Shown piece after piece: positions 27,730 through 36,091 of a stretch of DNA of 64,000 nucleotides (the stretch's first letter is position 1; every line of letters starts with the position of its first letter). Under the pieces are notes generated by a model that was given only the letters and a program-made list of their open reading frames with translations, did not search any database and was not told where the DNA came from. Made by a program: the position numbers and the translations under genes. This stretch comes from Mesorhizobium sp. M2D.F.Ca.ET.226.01.1.1 (GTDB taxonomy: Bacteria > Pseudomonadota > Alphaproteobacteria > Rhizobiales > Rhizobiaceae). The stretch covers positions 62,001 through 126,000 of the forward strand of contig NZ_RZOY02000001.1 of assembly GCF_004022705.2 (NCBI RefSeq). Direction: 5' to 3'.

Positions 27730-28830
27730 ATGCCATACGACCAGAAGAAGATCGTCGAAGCGATCCGCGCCTTCGAGCGCGGCGAGATCGTCGTCGTCAT
27801 GGACGATGACGGGCGCGAGAACGAGGGCGACCTGATCGTCGCCGCGGTGCACTGCACGCCGGAGAAGATGGCCTTCATCGTCCGCAACACGTCCGGCATC
27901 GTCTGCACGCCGATGCTGCGCGAGGACGCCAAGCGGCTGAACCTGGCGCCGATGGTGGCGGACAATGACTCCGCCCACACCACCGCCTTCACCGTCAGCG
28001 TCGATTTCAAGCACGGCACCACGACGGGCATTTCCGCCGACGACCGCACGCTCACCGTGCGCAACCTTGCCAACGGCAATGTCGGCCCGTCCGATTTCGT
28101 GCGGCCCGGCCACATTTTCCCGCTGATCGCGCGCGAAGGCGGTGTGCTGATGCGCTCCGGCCATACGGAAGCCGCGGTCGATCTTTGCAAGCTCGCCGGC
28201 CTGCCGCCGGTCGGCGTCATCTCCGAGCTGGTCAATGACGACGGCACCGTCAAGCGCGGCCCGGAAGTGCAGGCTTTCGCGGAAGAGCATGGCCTGAAGC
28301 AGGTCTCCGTCGCCGACCTCATCGCCTATCGCCAGCGCAAGGAAACGCTGGTCGAACGCGTCGCCTGTTCCGATATCGAGACGCTCGGCGGCAAGGCGCA
28401 GGTTTTCACCTACACGCTGCCCTGGGATTCCATGCACCATGTCGCGATCGTCTTCGGCGACATCCGCGACGGCGAGGACGTGCCGGTGCGCCTGCATTCG
28501 GAAGATGTCGTCACCGATGTCTTCGGCACCAGCCATCGGCTCGACAGCATCATGAAGGCGATGGGCGAGCGCAAGCGCGGCGTCATCGTCTATCTGCGCG
28601 AGGGCTCGGTCGGCGTCGCGCATCAGGAGCGCAAGCGTCCGGTGAGCGGCGACCGCGAGGACCACGAGGAAGCCCGCCGCCGTGAGAACGAATGGCGCGA
28701 GATCGGCCTCGGCGCCCAGATCCTCAAGGATCTCGGCATCTCCTCGATCAACCTGATCGCCTCGCGCGAGCGCCACTATGTCGGCCTCGAAGGCTTCGGC
28801 ATCCACATCGCCAAGACCGAGATTCTGTAG
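27730..28830 (+). CDS. ribB: 3,4-dihydroxy-2-butanone-4-phosphate synthase with degenerate GTP cyclohydrolase II domain
   Basis: RibB makes DHBP from ribulose 5-phosphate for riboflavin synthesis. 366 residues from the ATG at 27730. The N-terminal half is intact: VVMDDDGRENEGDLIVAA, HTTAFTVSVD, DFVRPGHIFPL and GVLMRSGHTEAAVDL. The C-terminal half has the GTP cyclohydrolase II fold, but the zinc-binding residues are gone: the usual HSEC and CDC positions read HSEDVVTDVFG and SHRLDS, and the catalytic loop reads YLREGSVG. It is therefore probably monofunctional, with true RibA elsewhere. The ribosome site is weak, and the upstream repeat leaves no room for an FMN riboswitch. Confidence 0.9.
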   Translation: MPYDQKKIVEAIRAFERGEIVVVMDDDGRENEGDLIVAAVHCTPEKMAFIVRNTSGIVCTPMLREDAKRLNLAPMVADNDSAHTTAFTVSVDFKHGTTTGISADDRTLTVRNLANGNVGPSDFVRPGHIFPLIAREGGVLMRSGHTEAAVDLCKLAGLPPVGVISELVNDDGTVKRGPEVQAFAEEHGLKQVSVADLIAYRQRKETLVERVACSDIETLGGKAQVFTYTLPWDSMHHVAIVFGDIRDGEDVPVRLHSEDVVTDVFGTSHRLDSIMKAMGERKRGVIVYLREGSVGVAHQERKRPVSGDREDHEEARRRENEWREIGLGAQILKDLGISSINLIASRERHYVGLEGFGIHIAKTEIL

Positions 28831-28847
28831 GCATTCGGGGCAATAGG

Positions 28848-29270
28848 ATGAGCTTCGAGGCATATCTCAATTGCTTTGAAGATGGTGAGGAAAGCCATTT
28901 CCCCACCTCAATCGTCGAAGATGCCTTCGCGCCTTTCATCACCAGGCGTGAAACTGAATTCTCATGCTGGGTCGTCACCTATGACGATACCTCGTCAGCC
29001 GACCTCTATCTCAATCTGGACCCCGGTGATGCCTTGCGATGTTCCGGCTTCACCATTGCGCGGCCGCCGGACGATCCGCGCCTCTACGATGCGTTGTGGA
29101 AGATCCTGCGCGTCACCAGTTCGGTCGTTTATTGCGCTGGAGAGTGCCCGCCATTGGTCGGTCGGCGGGAGACCATGCCTCACCTGAACTCCGACATGGT
29201 GGAAGCCCTTGGGACCCCAGTTGTCATTTCAAGCGGCGGCGAGATCAAGGACTGGCTCGAAAGGTCGTAG
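28848..29270 (+). CDS. hypothetical protein of 140 residues
   Basis: I do not recognise the family. The protein is soluble, acidic and has no signal peptide or membrane segment. It has several aromatic residues and three cysteines in a row of blocks (EFSCWVV, LRCSGFT, VVYCAGECPP). The ATG at 28848 follows AATAGG, 17 bases after ribB. Base composition is visibly less GC-rich than in its neighbours. Size, acidity and lack of localisation signals resemble small immunity-type proteins, but no toxin gene lies beside it. It converges on the MFS gene with a nine-base gap. Confidence 0.65.
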   Translation: MSFEAYLNCFEDGEESHFPTSIVEDAFAPFITRRETEFSCWVVTYDDTSSADLYLNLDPGDALRCSGFTIARPPDDPRLYDALWKILRVTSSVVYCAGECPPLVGRRETMPHLNSDMVEALGTPVVISSGGEIKDWLERS

Positions 29271-29279
29271 CGTCCCACG

Positions 29280-30500
29280 TCACTCCGCCGCAACCACCGC
29301 CTTACCCCTGTTCACATCGCGATCGTCCGTCGCCAGCCGGCGTTGGCCCGCGAGCACGGTGAGCAGGGCGATGGCGCCCGCCGCGACTGAAACCCAGAAG
29401 CCGTTCTGCGGACCGAAAGTGTCGACCGCCCAGCCGGCGGCGAAGGAGCCCAGCGCCATGCCGATGCCGATGCCGGTCGTTACCCAGGTGACGCCTTCGG
29501 TGAGCATAGCCGGCGGCACGTGGCGTTCGATCAGGCCGAAGGCGGTGATGAAGGTCGGTGAGATCGCGACGCCGCTGACGAAGACCGCCAGCGCCAGCGT
29601 CGGCACCGTATCGGCGAAGAGCAGCGGCAGCGTGGTGAGCGCGATCACGGTGACGGCCACCGCCAGCTGCCGTTGCAGCGGCGCTTTCAGGCTGAGCGCG
29701 CCGACGACGATGCCGAGCACGAAGGATCCCAGCGCATAGACGCCGATGACCAGGCTCGCTGCCTCCGGCTGGCCGAGCGCCTTGGTGATGGCGACGGTGG
29801 TGACTTCGGTGGTGGCGAAGGTCGCGCCAACGAAGATCAGCGCGAAGGTGATGATCTGGACCGGCCGCAGACGGATCGCCGACCCGGTCGCGCCATGTTC
29901 TGCCGGACGCACCGGCGGCTCTGTCGAGCGCTGCAGCAGGAAGGCCGCCGAGCCGAGCGCAAGCAGCAATGTGCTGACCACCATGCCGGCTTCCGGGAAC
30001 AGCGCGGCGCTCAAGCCCACTGACAGCGAGGCGCCGGCGACATAGACCAGCTCGTCCGCGGCCGATTCGAAGGCGAAGGCAGTGGTGAGCTCGGGACGGT
30101 CCCGAAAAATCTCGGTCCAGCGTGCCCTGACCAGGGCAGGAACGCTGGGCACGGTAGCGGCAAGCAGCGCCGACCCGAACAAGGTCCAGGCCGGCCAGTG
30201 CTGGTTGGCCGCCACGATCAATGTCGCGAAGGAAAGCACCGAGATGAGCGTCATCGGCGCGGCGATCGCCGTCTGGCCGCGCCGGTCCACCAGCCGCGAT
30301 ACCTGCGGCGACAGGAAGGCGTTGACCAGCGCATAGGTCGCGGAGACCGCCCCGGCCAGCCAGTATTCGCCATGCGTCTGCGACAGCATCGCCACGATGC
30401 CGATCGGCGCCATGGCGATCGGCAAGCGCGCGATGAAAGCAGCGGCGGCAAAGCCTTTCGTGCCGGGAGCCCGAAAGATTTCCGCATAGGGGTTTCGCAT
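29280..30500 (-). CDS. major facilitator superfamily transporter
   Basis: Inner-membrane transporter of 406 residues with about twelve hydrophobic segments, from the ATG at 30500 (GAGGAG upstream). The loop SRLVDRRGQTAI between segments 2 and 3 matches the MFS signature region. The overall type resembles small drug-efflux-like permeases of actinobacteria and rhizobia (APGTKGFAAAAFIARLPIAM start). It is divergent from a TetR-type gene, and the shared region contains three operator-like repeats, so regulated efflux of some small molecule is likely. The substrate is unknown. Confidence 0.83.
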   Translation of the reverse strand: MRNPYAEIFRAPGTKGFAAAAFIARLPIAMAPIGIVAMLSQTHGEYWLAGAVSATYALVNAFLSPQVSRLVDRRGQTAIAAPMTLISVLSFATLIVAANQHWPAWTLFGSALLAATVPSVPALVRARWTEIFRDRPELTTAFAFESAADELVYVAGASLSVGLSAALFPEAGMVVSTLLLALGSAAFLLQRSTEPPVRPAEHGATGSAIRLRPVQIITFALIFVGATFATTEVTTVAITKALGQPEAASLVIGVYALGSFVLGIVVGALSLKAPLQRQLAVAVTVIALTTLPLLFADTVPTLALAVFVSGVAISPTFITAFGLIERHVPPAMLTEGVTWVTTGIGIGMALGSFAAGWAVDTFGPQNGFWVSVAAGAIALLTVLAGQRRLATDDRDVNRGKAVVAAE

Positions 30501-30536
30501 GATCCTGCTCCTCGACAAGGGTGTATACCACAACTA

Positions 30537-30602
30537 CATACGTTGCGTATGAATGTGAGGTAGTTCATACGCAGCGCACGTCATTGGCATACGCAGCGTA
30601 TG
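30537..30602. promoter_or_regulatory. three operator repeats CATACG-n3-CGTATG between MFS and TetR genes
   Basis: CATACGTTGCGTATG (30537-30551), CATACGCAGCGCACG (30566-30580, degenerate right half) and CATACGCAGCGTATG (30588-30602). Two are perfect 6-3-6 palindromes. They fill the space between the divergent starts, the typical place for TetR repressor sites controlling both genes. Confidence 0.7.
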
Positions 30603-30619
30603 TGAATAGGGCCAGAGCT

Positions 30620-31213
30620 GTGCACAGATCGCGCAAGGAGATGATCGGCGAGACGCGCGCCAAGCTGATCGCGGCGGCGCGCCACGCTTTCGGCACGATC
30701 GGCTACGCCGAGGCCTCGATGGACGATTTCACCGCCTCGGCGGGTCTCACGCGCGGCGCGCTCTACCATCATTTCGGCGACAAGAAGGGACTGCTGCAGG
30801 CCGTCATTGCCGAGATCGACGGCGAGATGGCCGTGCGCGTCAACGAGATTGCCTCGAAGGCGCCGACCCGCTGGCAGCATTTCGTCGACGAATGCACCAC
30901 CTATATCGAGATGGCGCTGGAGCCGGAGATCCAGCGCATCATGTTCCGCGACGGCCCGGCCGTGCTCGGCGATCCGGCGCAGTGGCCGAACGCCAATGCC
31001 TGCACAGCCTCGATGACCGATCACCTGGCCGCGCTGCAGCAGGAGGGCGTGGTCGTCGCCGACCTCGATCCCGAGACGACCTCGCGGCTGATCAACGGCG
31101 CCAGCAGCCAGGCCGCGCAGCGCATCGCCAATTCCAAGGATCCCGAAGCCACCTCGAGGAAGGCCATCGCGGCCTTCAAGCAACTGCTCGATGGCCTACG
31201 TAAGAAGCCTTGA
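30620..31213 (+). CDS. TetR family transcriptional regulator
   Basis: Probable repressor of the divergent MFS gene and of itself. The N-terminal helix-turn-helix lies in ETRAKLIAAARHAFGTIGYAEASMDDFTASAGLTRGALYHHFGDKKGLL; the rest is a helical ligand-binding domain with IMFRDGPAVLGD. I start at GTG 30620 (197 residues); ATG 30641 is alternative, but there AAGGAG abuts the start codon. A GTG at 30602 would begin inside the last operator repeat. The start therefore is uncertain by a few codons. The three palindromes just upstream are the expected binding sites. Confidence 0.83.
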   Translation: MHRSRKEMIGETRAKLIAAARHAFGTIGYAEASMDDFTASAGLTRGALYHHFGDKKGLLQAVIAEIDGEMAVRVNEIASKAPTRWQHFVDECTTYIEMALEPEIQRIMFRDGPAVLGDPAQWPNANACTASMTDHLAALQQEGVVVADLDPETTSRLINGASSQAAQRIANSKDPEATSRKAIAAFKQLLDGLRKKP

Positions 31214-31342
31214 GAGCACGCTTGGGTAACCAAGCCACCGGGTTGTGCACCGGTTTCGGGCCGGTTCAACCCCGCCGTGATTGACAACAGCCGGGGCAAG
31301 CGCATCCTCCTGCGCCATTCTCTGAGGGTGGAGAGTCGGGGC

Positions 31343-32326
31343 ATGTGGGACTTCAGCATCGCCAGGTCGGTGTCCATCATGATGCGGACATGGCCGTTCG
31401 TCGTCTTTCGCATGATCGTCTATTTCGGCATCACGGTTGCCTACATCATGGCGACCGGCACGGGCGCCAGCGTCGGCTATGGCGTCGGCCACATCTCGAC
31501 CGATCCGGATGGCCCGGTGTCGTTTGCCTTGTGGGGCGGCGTCGTCGGCTTCGGCGTCGTCTCGATCGCCGTCTACTGGATCCGCGAATATATCCTCTAT
31601 GTGCTGAAAGCGGGCCATATCGCCGTCATGGTGCATCTGATCGACGGCCATGACGTTCCCGACGGCCAGGGCCAGATCGCCTATGCCAAGGAAGTGGTCA
31701 CCCAGCGCTTTGCCGAGGCCAACATTCTTTTTGTCATCGACCAACTGGTCAAGGGCGCCATCCGCGCCATCACCAGCCTGATCGGCGGCGTCGCCGCCTT
31801 CCTGCCCATTCCGGGCCTGAGCGGCATCGTCAGCTTCATCAACACCGTCATCCGCATCTCGCTGACCTATGTCGACGAGATCATCCTCGGCTACAACATC
31901 CGCATCAATTCGAGCTCGCCCTTCGAGACGGCGCGCCAAGGCGTCGTGCTTTACGCCCAGAATGGCAAGCACATGGTCAAGAACGCCGTCTGGCTGGCGG
32001 TGATCATGTGGGGCGTGTCCTTCGTCATCTTCCTGCTGATGCTGGCGCCTGCCGCTGCGATCCTGTGGGTCATGCCGGGTCAGCTGGCCGGCTGGGCCTT
32101 CGTGCTGGCCATCGTCTTTGCCTGGGCCTTCAAGGCCGCCTTCATCGAGCCCTTCGCGATCGCTTCGCTGATGCAGGTCTATTTCGAAGCCATCGAAGGC
32201 CAGACGCCCAATCCCGAGTGGGATCGCCGGCTTGCCGAGGCCTCGTCCAAATTCAGGGAACTGCGGGACAAGGCGCTCGGCTCTTTCGGCGGCGGCTCGC
32301 GCTGGGATACGCCCCGAGCGGCTTGA
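31343..32326 (+). CDS. polytopic membrane protein of unknown function
   Basis: 327 residues from the ATG at 31343 (GAGGGTGGAGAG upstream); GTG at 31277 would add 22 residues. Hydrophobic segments appear near FRMIVYFGITVAYIM, WGGVVGFGVVSIAVYW, a double-length stretch with SLIGGVAAFLPIPGLSG, VIMWGVSFVIFLLMLAPAAAI and FVLAIVFAWAFKAAF, giving about six passes. A charged C-terminal tail follows (RRLAEASSKFRELRDKA). I know no function for this family, although similar proteins occur across Rhizobiales. It lies after the TetR gene and converges on bluB with no gap. Confidence 0.72.
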   Translation: MWDFSIARSVSIMMRTWPFVVFRMIVYFGITVAYIMATGTGASVGYGVGHISTDPDGPVSFALWGGVVGFGVVSIAVYWIREYILYVLKAGHIAVMVHLIDGHDVPDGQGQIAYAKEVVTQRFAEANILFVIDQLVKGAIRAITSLIGGVAAFLPIPGLSGIVSFINTVIRISLTYVDEIILGYNIRINSSSPFETARQGVVLYAQNGKHMVKNAVWLAVIMWGVSFVIFLLMLAPAAAILWVMPGQLAGWAFVLAIVFAWAFKAAFIEPFAIASLMQVYFEAIEGQTPNPEWDRRLAEASSKFRELRDKALGSFGGGSRWDTPRAA

Positions 32327-33058
32327 TCAGGGCTGCGGAGCGCCGCCAAGCCTTGCGATCGCCGATTTGAGCGGCGCCTCTCCAGCGCCGCGAAACGTCT
32401 CGCTCATCACCAGTTCGGGCAGCGGCAGCCGCTTGCCCCAGCCATGCGCCTCGAGGTCCGGCTTCGGCGCGAATTCCGAGACGCGGCCGACGCACAGATA
32501 GGCGATTGGCGTGACATGCTCGGGGATCGACAGAAGCCGCTTCAACGCCTCGGTCTCGATGATGCTGACCCAGCCGACGCCGACACCCTCGGCCCGCGCC
32601 GCCAGCCAGAAATTCTGCACCGCGCAGACGGTGCTGTAGAGATCCATCTCCGGATTGTGCCAGCGCCCGAGCGGCGAGTCCTTCGAGCGCTGCCGATCGC
32701 AGGTGATGCACAAATTGAGCGCGCTTTCGCAAATGCCTTCGAGCTTGAGCTTGCGGTAGAGGGCCTGCCGCTCGGCCTCGATCGCCGGCAGTTCCTGCTC
32801 GCGCGCGGCGAGGAACAGGTCGCGCACCTGACGCCGTCGCTCGGCATCGCGGATGACGATGAAATTCCACGGCTGCATGTAGCCGACCGACGGCGCGTGG
32901 TGCGCGGCGGTGAGAAGCCGCGCTAGCACACAATCGTCGAGATCGTCGGCCGTGAAATGGCTGCGCACGTCACGCCTGGTGAACATTGCCCGGTAGACCG
33001 CGTCGCGCGCCAATTGGTCAAAGTCATCGTCGCTCGCGGCGATCGCTGCTGCCGTCAT
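32327..33058 (-). CDS. bluB: 5,6-dimethylbenzimidazole synthase
   Basis: BluB breaks down FMNH2 with oxygen to make DMB, the lower ligand of vitamin B12. 243 residues, nitroreductase-like fold: FTRRDVRSHF, LTAAHHAPSVGYMQPWNFIVI (FMN and cap region), LCITCDRQR, RWHNPEMDLYSTVCAVQNFWLAARAEGVGVGWVSI. The protein matches S. meliloti BluB throughout. A cobalamin riboswitch lies directly upstream on the same strand, so B12 would repress synthesis of its own ligand precursor. AAGGGG lies upstream of the ATG at 33058. Confidence 0.93.
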   Translation of the reverse strand: MTAAAIAASDDDFDQLARDAVYRAMFTRRDVRSHFTADDLDDCVLARLLTAAHHAPSVGYMQPWNFIVIRDAERRRQVRDLFLAAREQELPAIEAERQALYRKLKLEGICESALNLCITCDRQRSKDSPLGRWHNPEMDLYSTVCAVQNFWLAARAEGVGVGWVSIIETEALKRLLSIPEHVTPIAYLCVGRVSEFAPKPDLEAHGWGKRLPLPELVMSETFRGAGEAPLKSAIARLGGAPQP

Positions 33059-33112
33059 CGCTTTTCCCCTTGCGACAAGCAGTCATCCGCCTGACCAAGC
33101 GGATAACCATGT

Positions 33113-33265
33113 CTGCCAGGCCGGTCTTCTGGCTCGGGATCGTCCCGCTCCGGCGCCTTCCCGTCATGGACAGTGGCGTTTGCCGGCGCGGTCCCCCTCA
33201 CAGCGTTGGGCACGCCACGGAGTTCAACCGTGTTCCCGATTCTCCCGCGTCGCGGGCACCAGGCA
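33113..33265 (-). promoter_or_regulatory. cobalamin (B12) riboswitch upstream of bluB
   Basis: Read on the minus strand the conserved blocks occur in the right order: GGTGCC, GGGAAC, AACTCCGTGGCGTGCCC with CGCTGTGA, CGCCACTGT core, GGGAAGGCGCC, and the 3' B12 box GAGCCAGAAGACCGGCC (complement of 33120-33135). A small hairpin ATCCGC/GCGGAT lies between the box and the bluB ribosome site, without a T-run, so control is probably translational. The exact 5' edge is approximate. Confidence 0.88.
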
Positions 33266-33394
33266 GCGGGGTGACCTTACAGCGAAGTCTGGCACCAGCC
33301 AATGGCGCGGGCGACACGGGCTGACGCAATTTTTCCCCAGCCATTCGGCTTTCTAACATGGTCATCCAGGCCACAGGTGCCTAGATTAGGCGCC

Positions 33395-34321
33395 ATGGCC
33401 ACGCGTCTCTACACCCACCCGATCTTCCTGGAACACATCACGCCGCCCGGCCACCCCGAGCGGCCCGACCGTCTGCGCGCCATCGAACGCGTTCTGGACG
33501 ACGAGGCGTTTTCGGCGCTCGATCGCGTCAAGGCGCCGGAAGGCGACGAGGCGACCATCCTTTACGCGCATCCCGAGGATCACGTCGCCCGCGTGCGCGC
33601 GGCGATCCCCGAAACCGGCATCGTTTCGATCGATGCCGATACCAGCGCCAGCCCGAAAAGCTGGCAGGCCGCGGTGACGGCGATCGGCGGCGCCAACGCT
33701 GCGGTCGACGACGTCTTCGAGGGCCGCGCGGCAAACGTCTTCGTCGCCGCCCGTCCGCCCGGTCACCATGCCGAAAAGACCACGGCGATGGGTTTCTGCC
33801 TGTTCAACACGGCGGCGATTGCCGCCCGCTACGCGCAGAAGAAGCACCAGGCCGAGCGCGTCGCCATCGTCGATTGGGACGTGCATCACGGCAACGGCAC
33901 GCAGGACATCTTTTGGGACGACCCGTCGGTGCTCTACTGCTCGACGCATCAGATGCCGCTTTATCCGGGCACCGGCGCCAGGAGCGAGACCGGCGCCGGC
34001 AACATCGTCAACGCGCCTCTCGCGCCGCAGACCGGCAGCGACCTCTTCCGCGACGCCTTTCTGTCGCGCGTGCTGCCGTCCATCGACGCCTTCGCGCCGG
34101 ACCTGATCATCATTTCCGCCGGCTTCGACGCGCACCACCGCGATCCGTTGGCCGAGATCAACCTGACCGAGGATGATTTCGACTGGGCGACCGGGCAATT
34201 GATGGAGCGCGCCGGCCGCCACAGCGGCAATCGGCTCGTCAGCCTGCTGGAAGGCGGCTACGATCTGCAGGGATTGGCATTTTCAGTCGCCGCCCATGTC
34301 GGGCGGCTGATGAAGGGATAG
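33395..34321 (+). CDS. histone deacetylase-like (arginase-fold) deacetylase
   Basis: Zn-dependent amidohydrolase of the HDAC/acetylpolyamine amidohydrolase family, 308 residues from the ATG at 33395. Active-site motifs are all present: ARPPGHHAEK with the tandem histidines, DWDVHHGNGTQ with zinc ligands Asp and His, ISAGFDAHHRDPL with the second Asp ligand, and LEGGYDLQGL with the Tyr. Bacterial members act on acetylated polyamines or small amides; the substrate here is unknown. Its gene starts on the far side of the riboswitch region and stops three bases before xseB. Confidence 0.87.
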   Translation: MATRLYTHPIFLEHITPPGHPERPDRLRAIERVLDDEAFSALDRVKAPEGDEATILYAHPEDHVARVRAAIPETGIVSIDADTSASPKSWQAAVTAIGGANAAVDDVFEGRAANVFVAARPPGHHAEKTTAMGFCLFNTAAIAARYAQKKHQAERVAIVDWDVHHGNGTQDIFWDDPSVLYCSTHQMPLYPGTGARSETGAGNIVNAPLAPQTGSDLFRDAFLSRVLPSIDAFAPDLIIISAGFDAHHRDPLAEINLTEDDFDWATGQLMERAGRHSGNRLVSLLEGGYDLQGLAFSVAAHVGRLMKG

Positions 34322-34324
34322 AGT

Positions 34325-34576
34325 ATGGCAGTGGAAGGCAATGAGGATGTCAAGGCGATGAGCTTCGAGCAGGCGCTCGACGCACTGGAGAAGATCGTCG
34401 ATGATCTGGAGCGCGGCGACGTCCCGCTCGACCAGTCGATCAAGATCTATGAGCGCGGCGAGGCGCTGAAGGCGCATTGCGACAGGCTGCTGAAGGCGGC
34501 CGAGGACAAGGTCGAGAAGATCAGGCTGTCGCGCGACGGCAAGCCGGTGGGAACGGAGCCGCTCGACGCCGAATAA
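34325..34576 (+). CDS. xseB: exodeoxyribonuclease VII small subunit
   Basis: 83 residues. XseB binds XseA in the cytoplasm to degrade single-stranded DNA into oligonucleotides. The family block [41 protein letters not shown] is complete, followed by the C-terminal helix DKVEKIRL. The size is normal. It lies three bases after the deacetylase gene, so both are probably co-transcribed. xseA is not in the window. Rhizobial genomes often place xseB near dxs, as here (1.5 kb). Confidence 0.93.
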   Translation: MAVEGNEDVKAMSFEQALDALEKIVDDLERGDVPLDQSIKIYERGEALKAHCDRLLKAAEDKVEKIRLSRDGKPVGTEPLDAE

Positions 34577-34621
34577 TTTGCAAATAGCGTGGGCAGAGCA
34601 AGCAGGTAAGGAGTTCAAGCC

Positions 34622-34888
34622 ATGTGCCGCAACATCAAGACCCTGGCCAATTTCGAGCCGCCGGCGACCAATGACGAAGTGCATGACGCCGCGCTTCAAT
34701 TCGTGCGCAAGCTGAGTGGCTCGACCAAGCCGTCCAAGCGCAATGAACATGCTTTCCACCATGCCGTGGAGGCAATCGCCGCCATCGCGCGCGAATTGAT
34801 CGATTCGCTCGAAACCAACCAGGAGCCGCGCAACCGCGAGGTAGAGGCGGCCAAGGCGAAGGCCAGGTCGGCGCTCCGTTTCGCCTGA
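34622..34888 (+). CDS. DUF2277 family protein
   Basis: 88 residues, matching DUF2277: starts MCRNIKTLANFEPPAT, continues with VHDAALQFVRKLSG and a helical region (HHAVEAIAAIARELIDSL). No signal or membrane segment. In many bacteria this small protein has no assigned role. It follows xseB by 45 bases and precedes the pirin gene by nine, which suggests one transcript. TAAGGAG lies seven bases before the ATG. Confidence 0.85.
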   Translation: MCRNIKTLANFEPPATNDEVHDAALQFVRKLSGSTKPSKRNEHAFHHAVEAIAAIARELIDSLETNQEPRNREVEAAKAKARSALRFA

Positions 34889-34897
34889 GGAACCGAC

Positions 34898-35818
34898 ATG
34901 AGCTTCTTTCCGGGAAACGACCCTGAACCGGGCGATGCTTTCGCCTGCGACCAGATCGAGCTGATGGTCGTTCCGAACGCCAAGGACATTGGCGGTTTCG
35001 AGGTGCGCCGCGCCTTGCCGACGGCAAAACGCCGTCTGGTCGGTCCGTTCATCTTCTTCGACCGTATGGGTCCGGCCATCCTGCGCGCCGGCCATGCGCT
35101 CGACGTGCGCCCGCATCCGCATATCGGTCTGTCCACCGTCACCTATTTGTTCGACGGCAAGATCAGGCATCGCGACTCGCTCGGCACCGAAATGGTGATC
35201 GCGCCCGGTGACGTGAACCTCATGACCGCGGGACGCGGCATCGTTCACTCCGAGCGCACGCCGGAAGAACTGCGCGGCGCGCCGATGTCGGTTTCCGGTC
35301 TGCAGACCTGGCTGGCGCTCCCCGACGGCAAGGAGGAGATTGCTCCGGTTTTCGCGAACACGTCGGTGGCCAGCTTGCCCGAGATCGACGCCGAAGGCGT
35401 CAGCGGCCGCGTCGTCATTGGCGCGTTCTCGGGATTGCGTTCGCCGGTCGCTACCGCTTCCGATACGCTCTATGCCGATCTGCGTCTGGCTGCGGGTGCT
35501 GCCGTGAAAATTCCGGCCGATGCCGAGGAGCGCGCCATCTACACGCTGGAAGGCGACGTCTCGATCGCCGGCGATGTCTTCCCGGCCGAGCGGCTGCTGG
35601 TATTCAAGCCGGGCGAGGAGATCGTTGTTTCTTCCGAGCGCGGCGCGCATTTCATGCTGTTCGGCGGCGCTTCGCTGGGCTCCCAGCGCTATATCTGGTG
35701 GAATTTCGTCTCCTCCTCGAAGGAACGCATCGAACAGGCCAAGCAGGAATGGAAGACAGGCCGCTTCGATATCGTCCCCGGCGATGAGGAGGAGTTCATT
35801 CCGCTACCGGAAGGCTAA
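34898..35818 (+). CDS. pirin family protein
   Basis: Cupin-fold protein of 306 residues. The pirin N-domain shows VGPFIFFDRMGP, the metal-binding HPHIGLSTVTYLF and the second site histidine/glutamate in GIVHSERTPEE; LQTWLALP marks the domain end. A C-terminal cupin lobe follows (AEERAIYTLEGDVSIAGD). Some bacterial pirins have quercetinase activity or modulate metabolic enzymes; nothing in the context assigns a role here. ATG at 34898 follows TGAGGAA. Confidence 0.9.
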   Translation: MSFFPGNDPEPGDAFACDQIELMVVPNAKDIGGFEVRRALPTAKRRLVGPFIFFDRMGPAILRAGHALDVRPHPHIGLSTVTYLFDGKIRHRDSLGTEMVIAPGDVNLMTAGRGIVHSERTPEELRGAPMSVSGLQTWLALPDGKEEIAPVFANTSVASLPEIDAEGVSGRVVIGAFSGLRSPVATASDTLYADLRLAAGAAVKIPADAEERAIYTLEGDVSIAGDVFPAERLLVFKPGEEIVVSSERGAHFMLFGGASLGSQRYIWWNFVSSSKERIEQAKQEWKTGRFDIVPGDEEEFIPLPEG

Positions 35819-35829
35819 GGCAGGTCGAT

Positions 35830-35947
35830 ATTCAGGTGAGGCCGGCCTGCAAATGGCGGTTTCCTGCGCTTCCGGTGCTCACGTACTTCAAGTACGCTCC
35901 GCTCCGGTTCTCGGAATCCGCCATTTTCGACTCGGCCTGACCTGAAT
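35830..35947. repeat. composite palindromic element, uninterrupted copy
   Basis: Ends ATTCAGGTGAGGCCGG and CGGCCTGACCTGAAT with an internal ACGTACTTCAAGTAC palindrome. The same element, inverted and interrupted by another palindrome, lies at 25782-25990. It fills most of the pirin-dxs gap. Confidence 0.75.
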
Positions 35948-36091
35948 CTCGACCAGCCTTAGGTGGCGGCGAGGGAATGCGCGTCACTGACGCGCATTTA
36001 CATTCGCCCGCTGGCGGCCTATGCCGCGCATGATTATGGCGCAATTCATTGCTAGCGCCGTGTTTGACGGATTTCGGCAGGTTGCGCCTGA

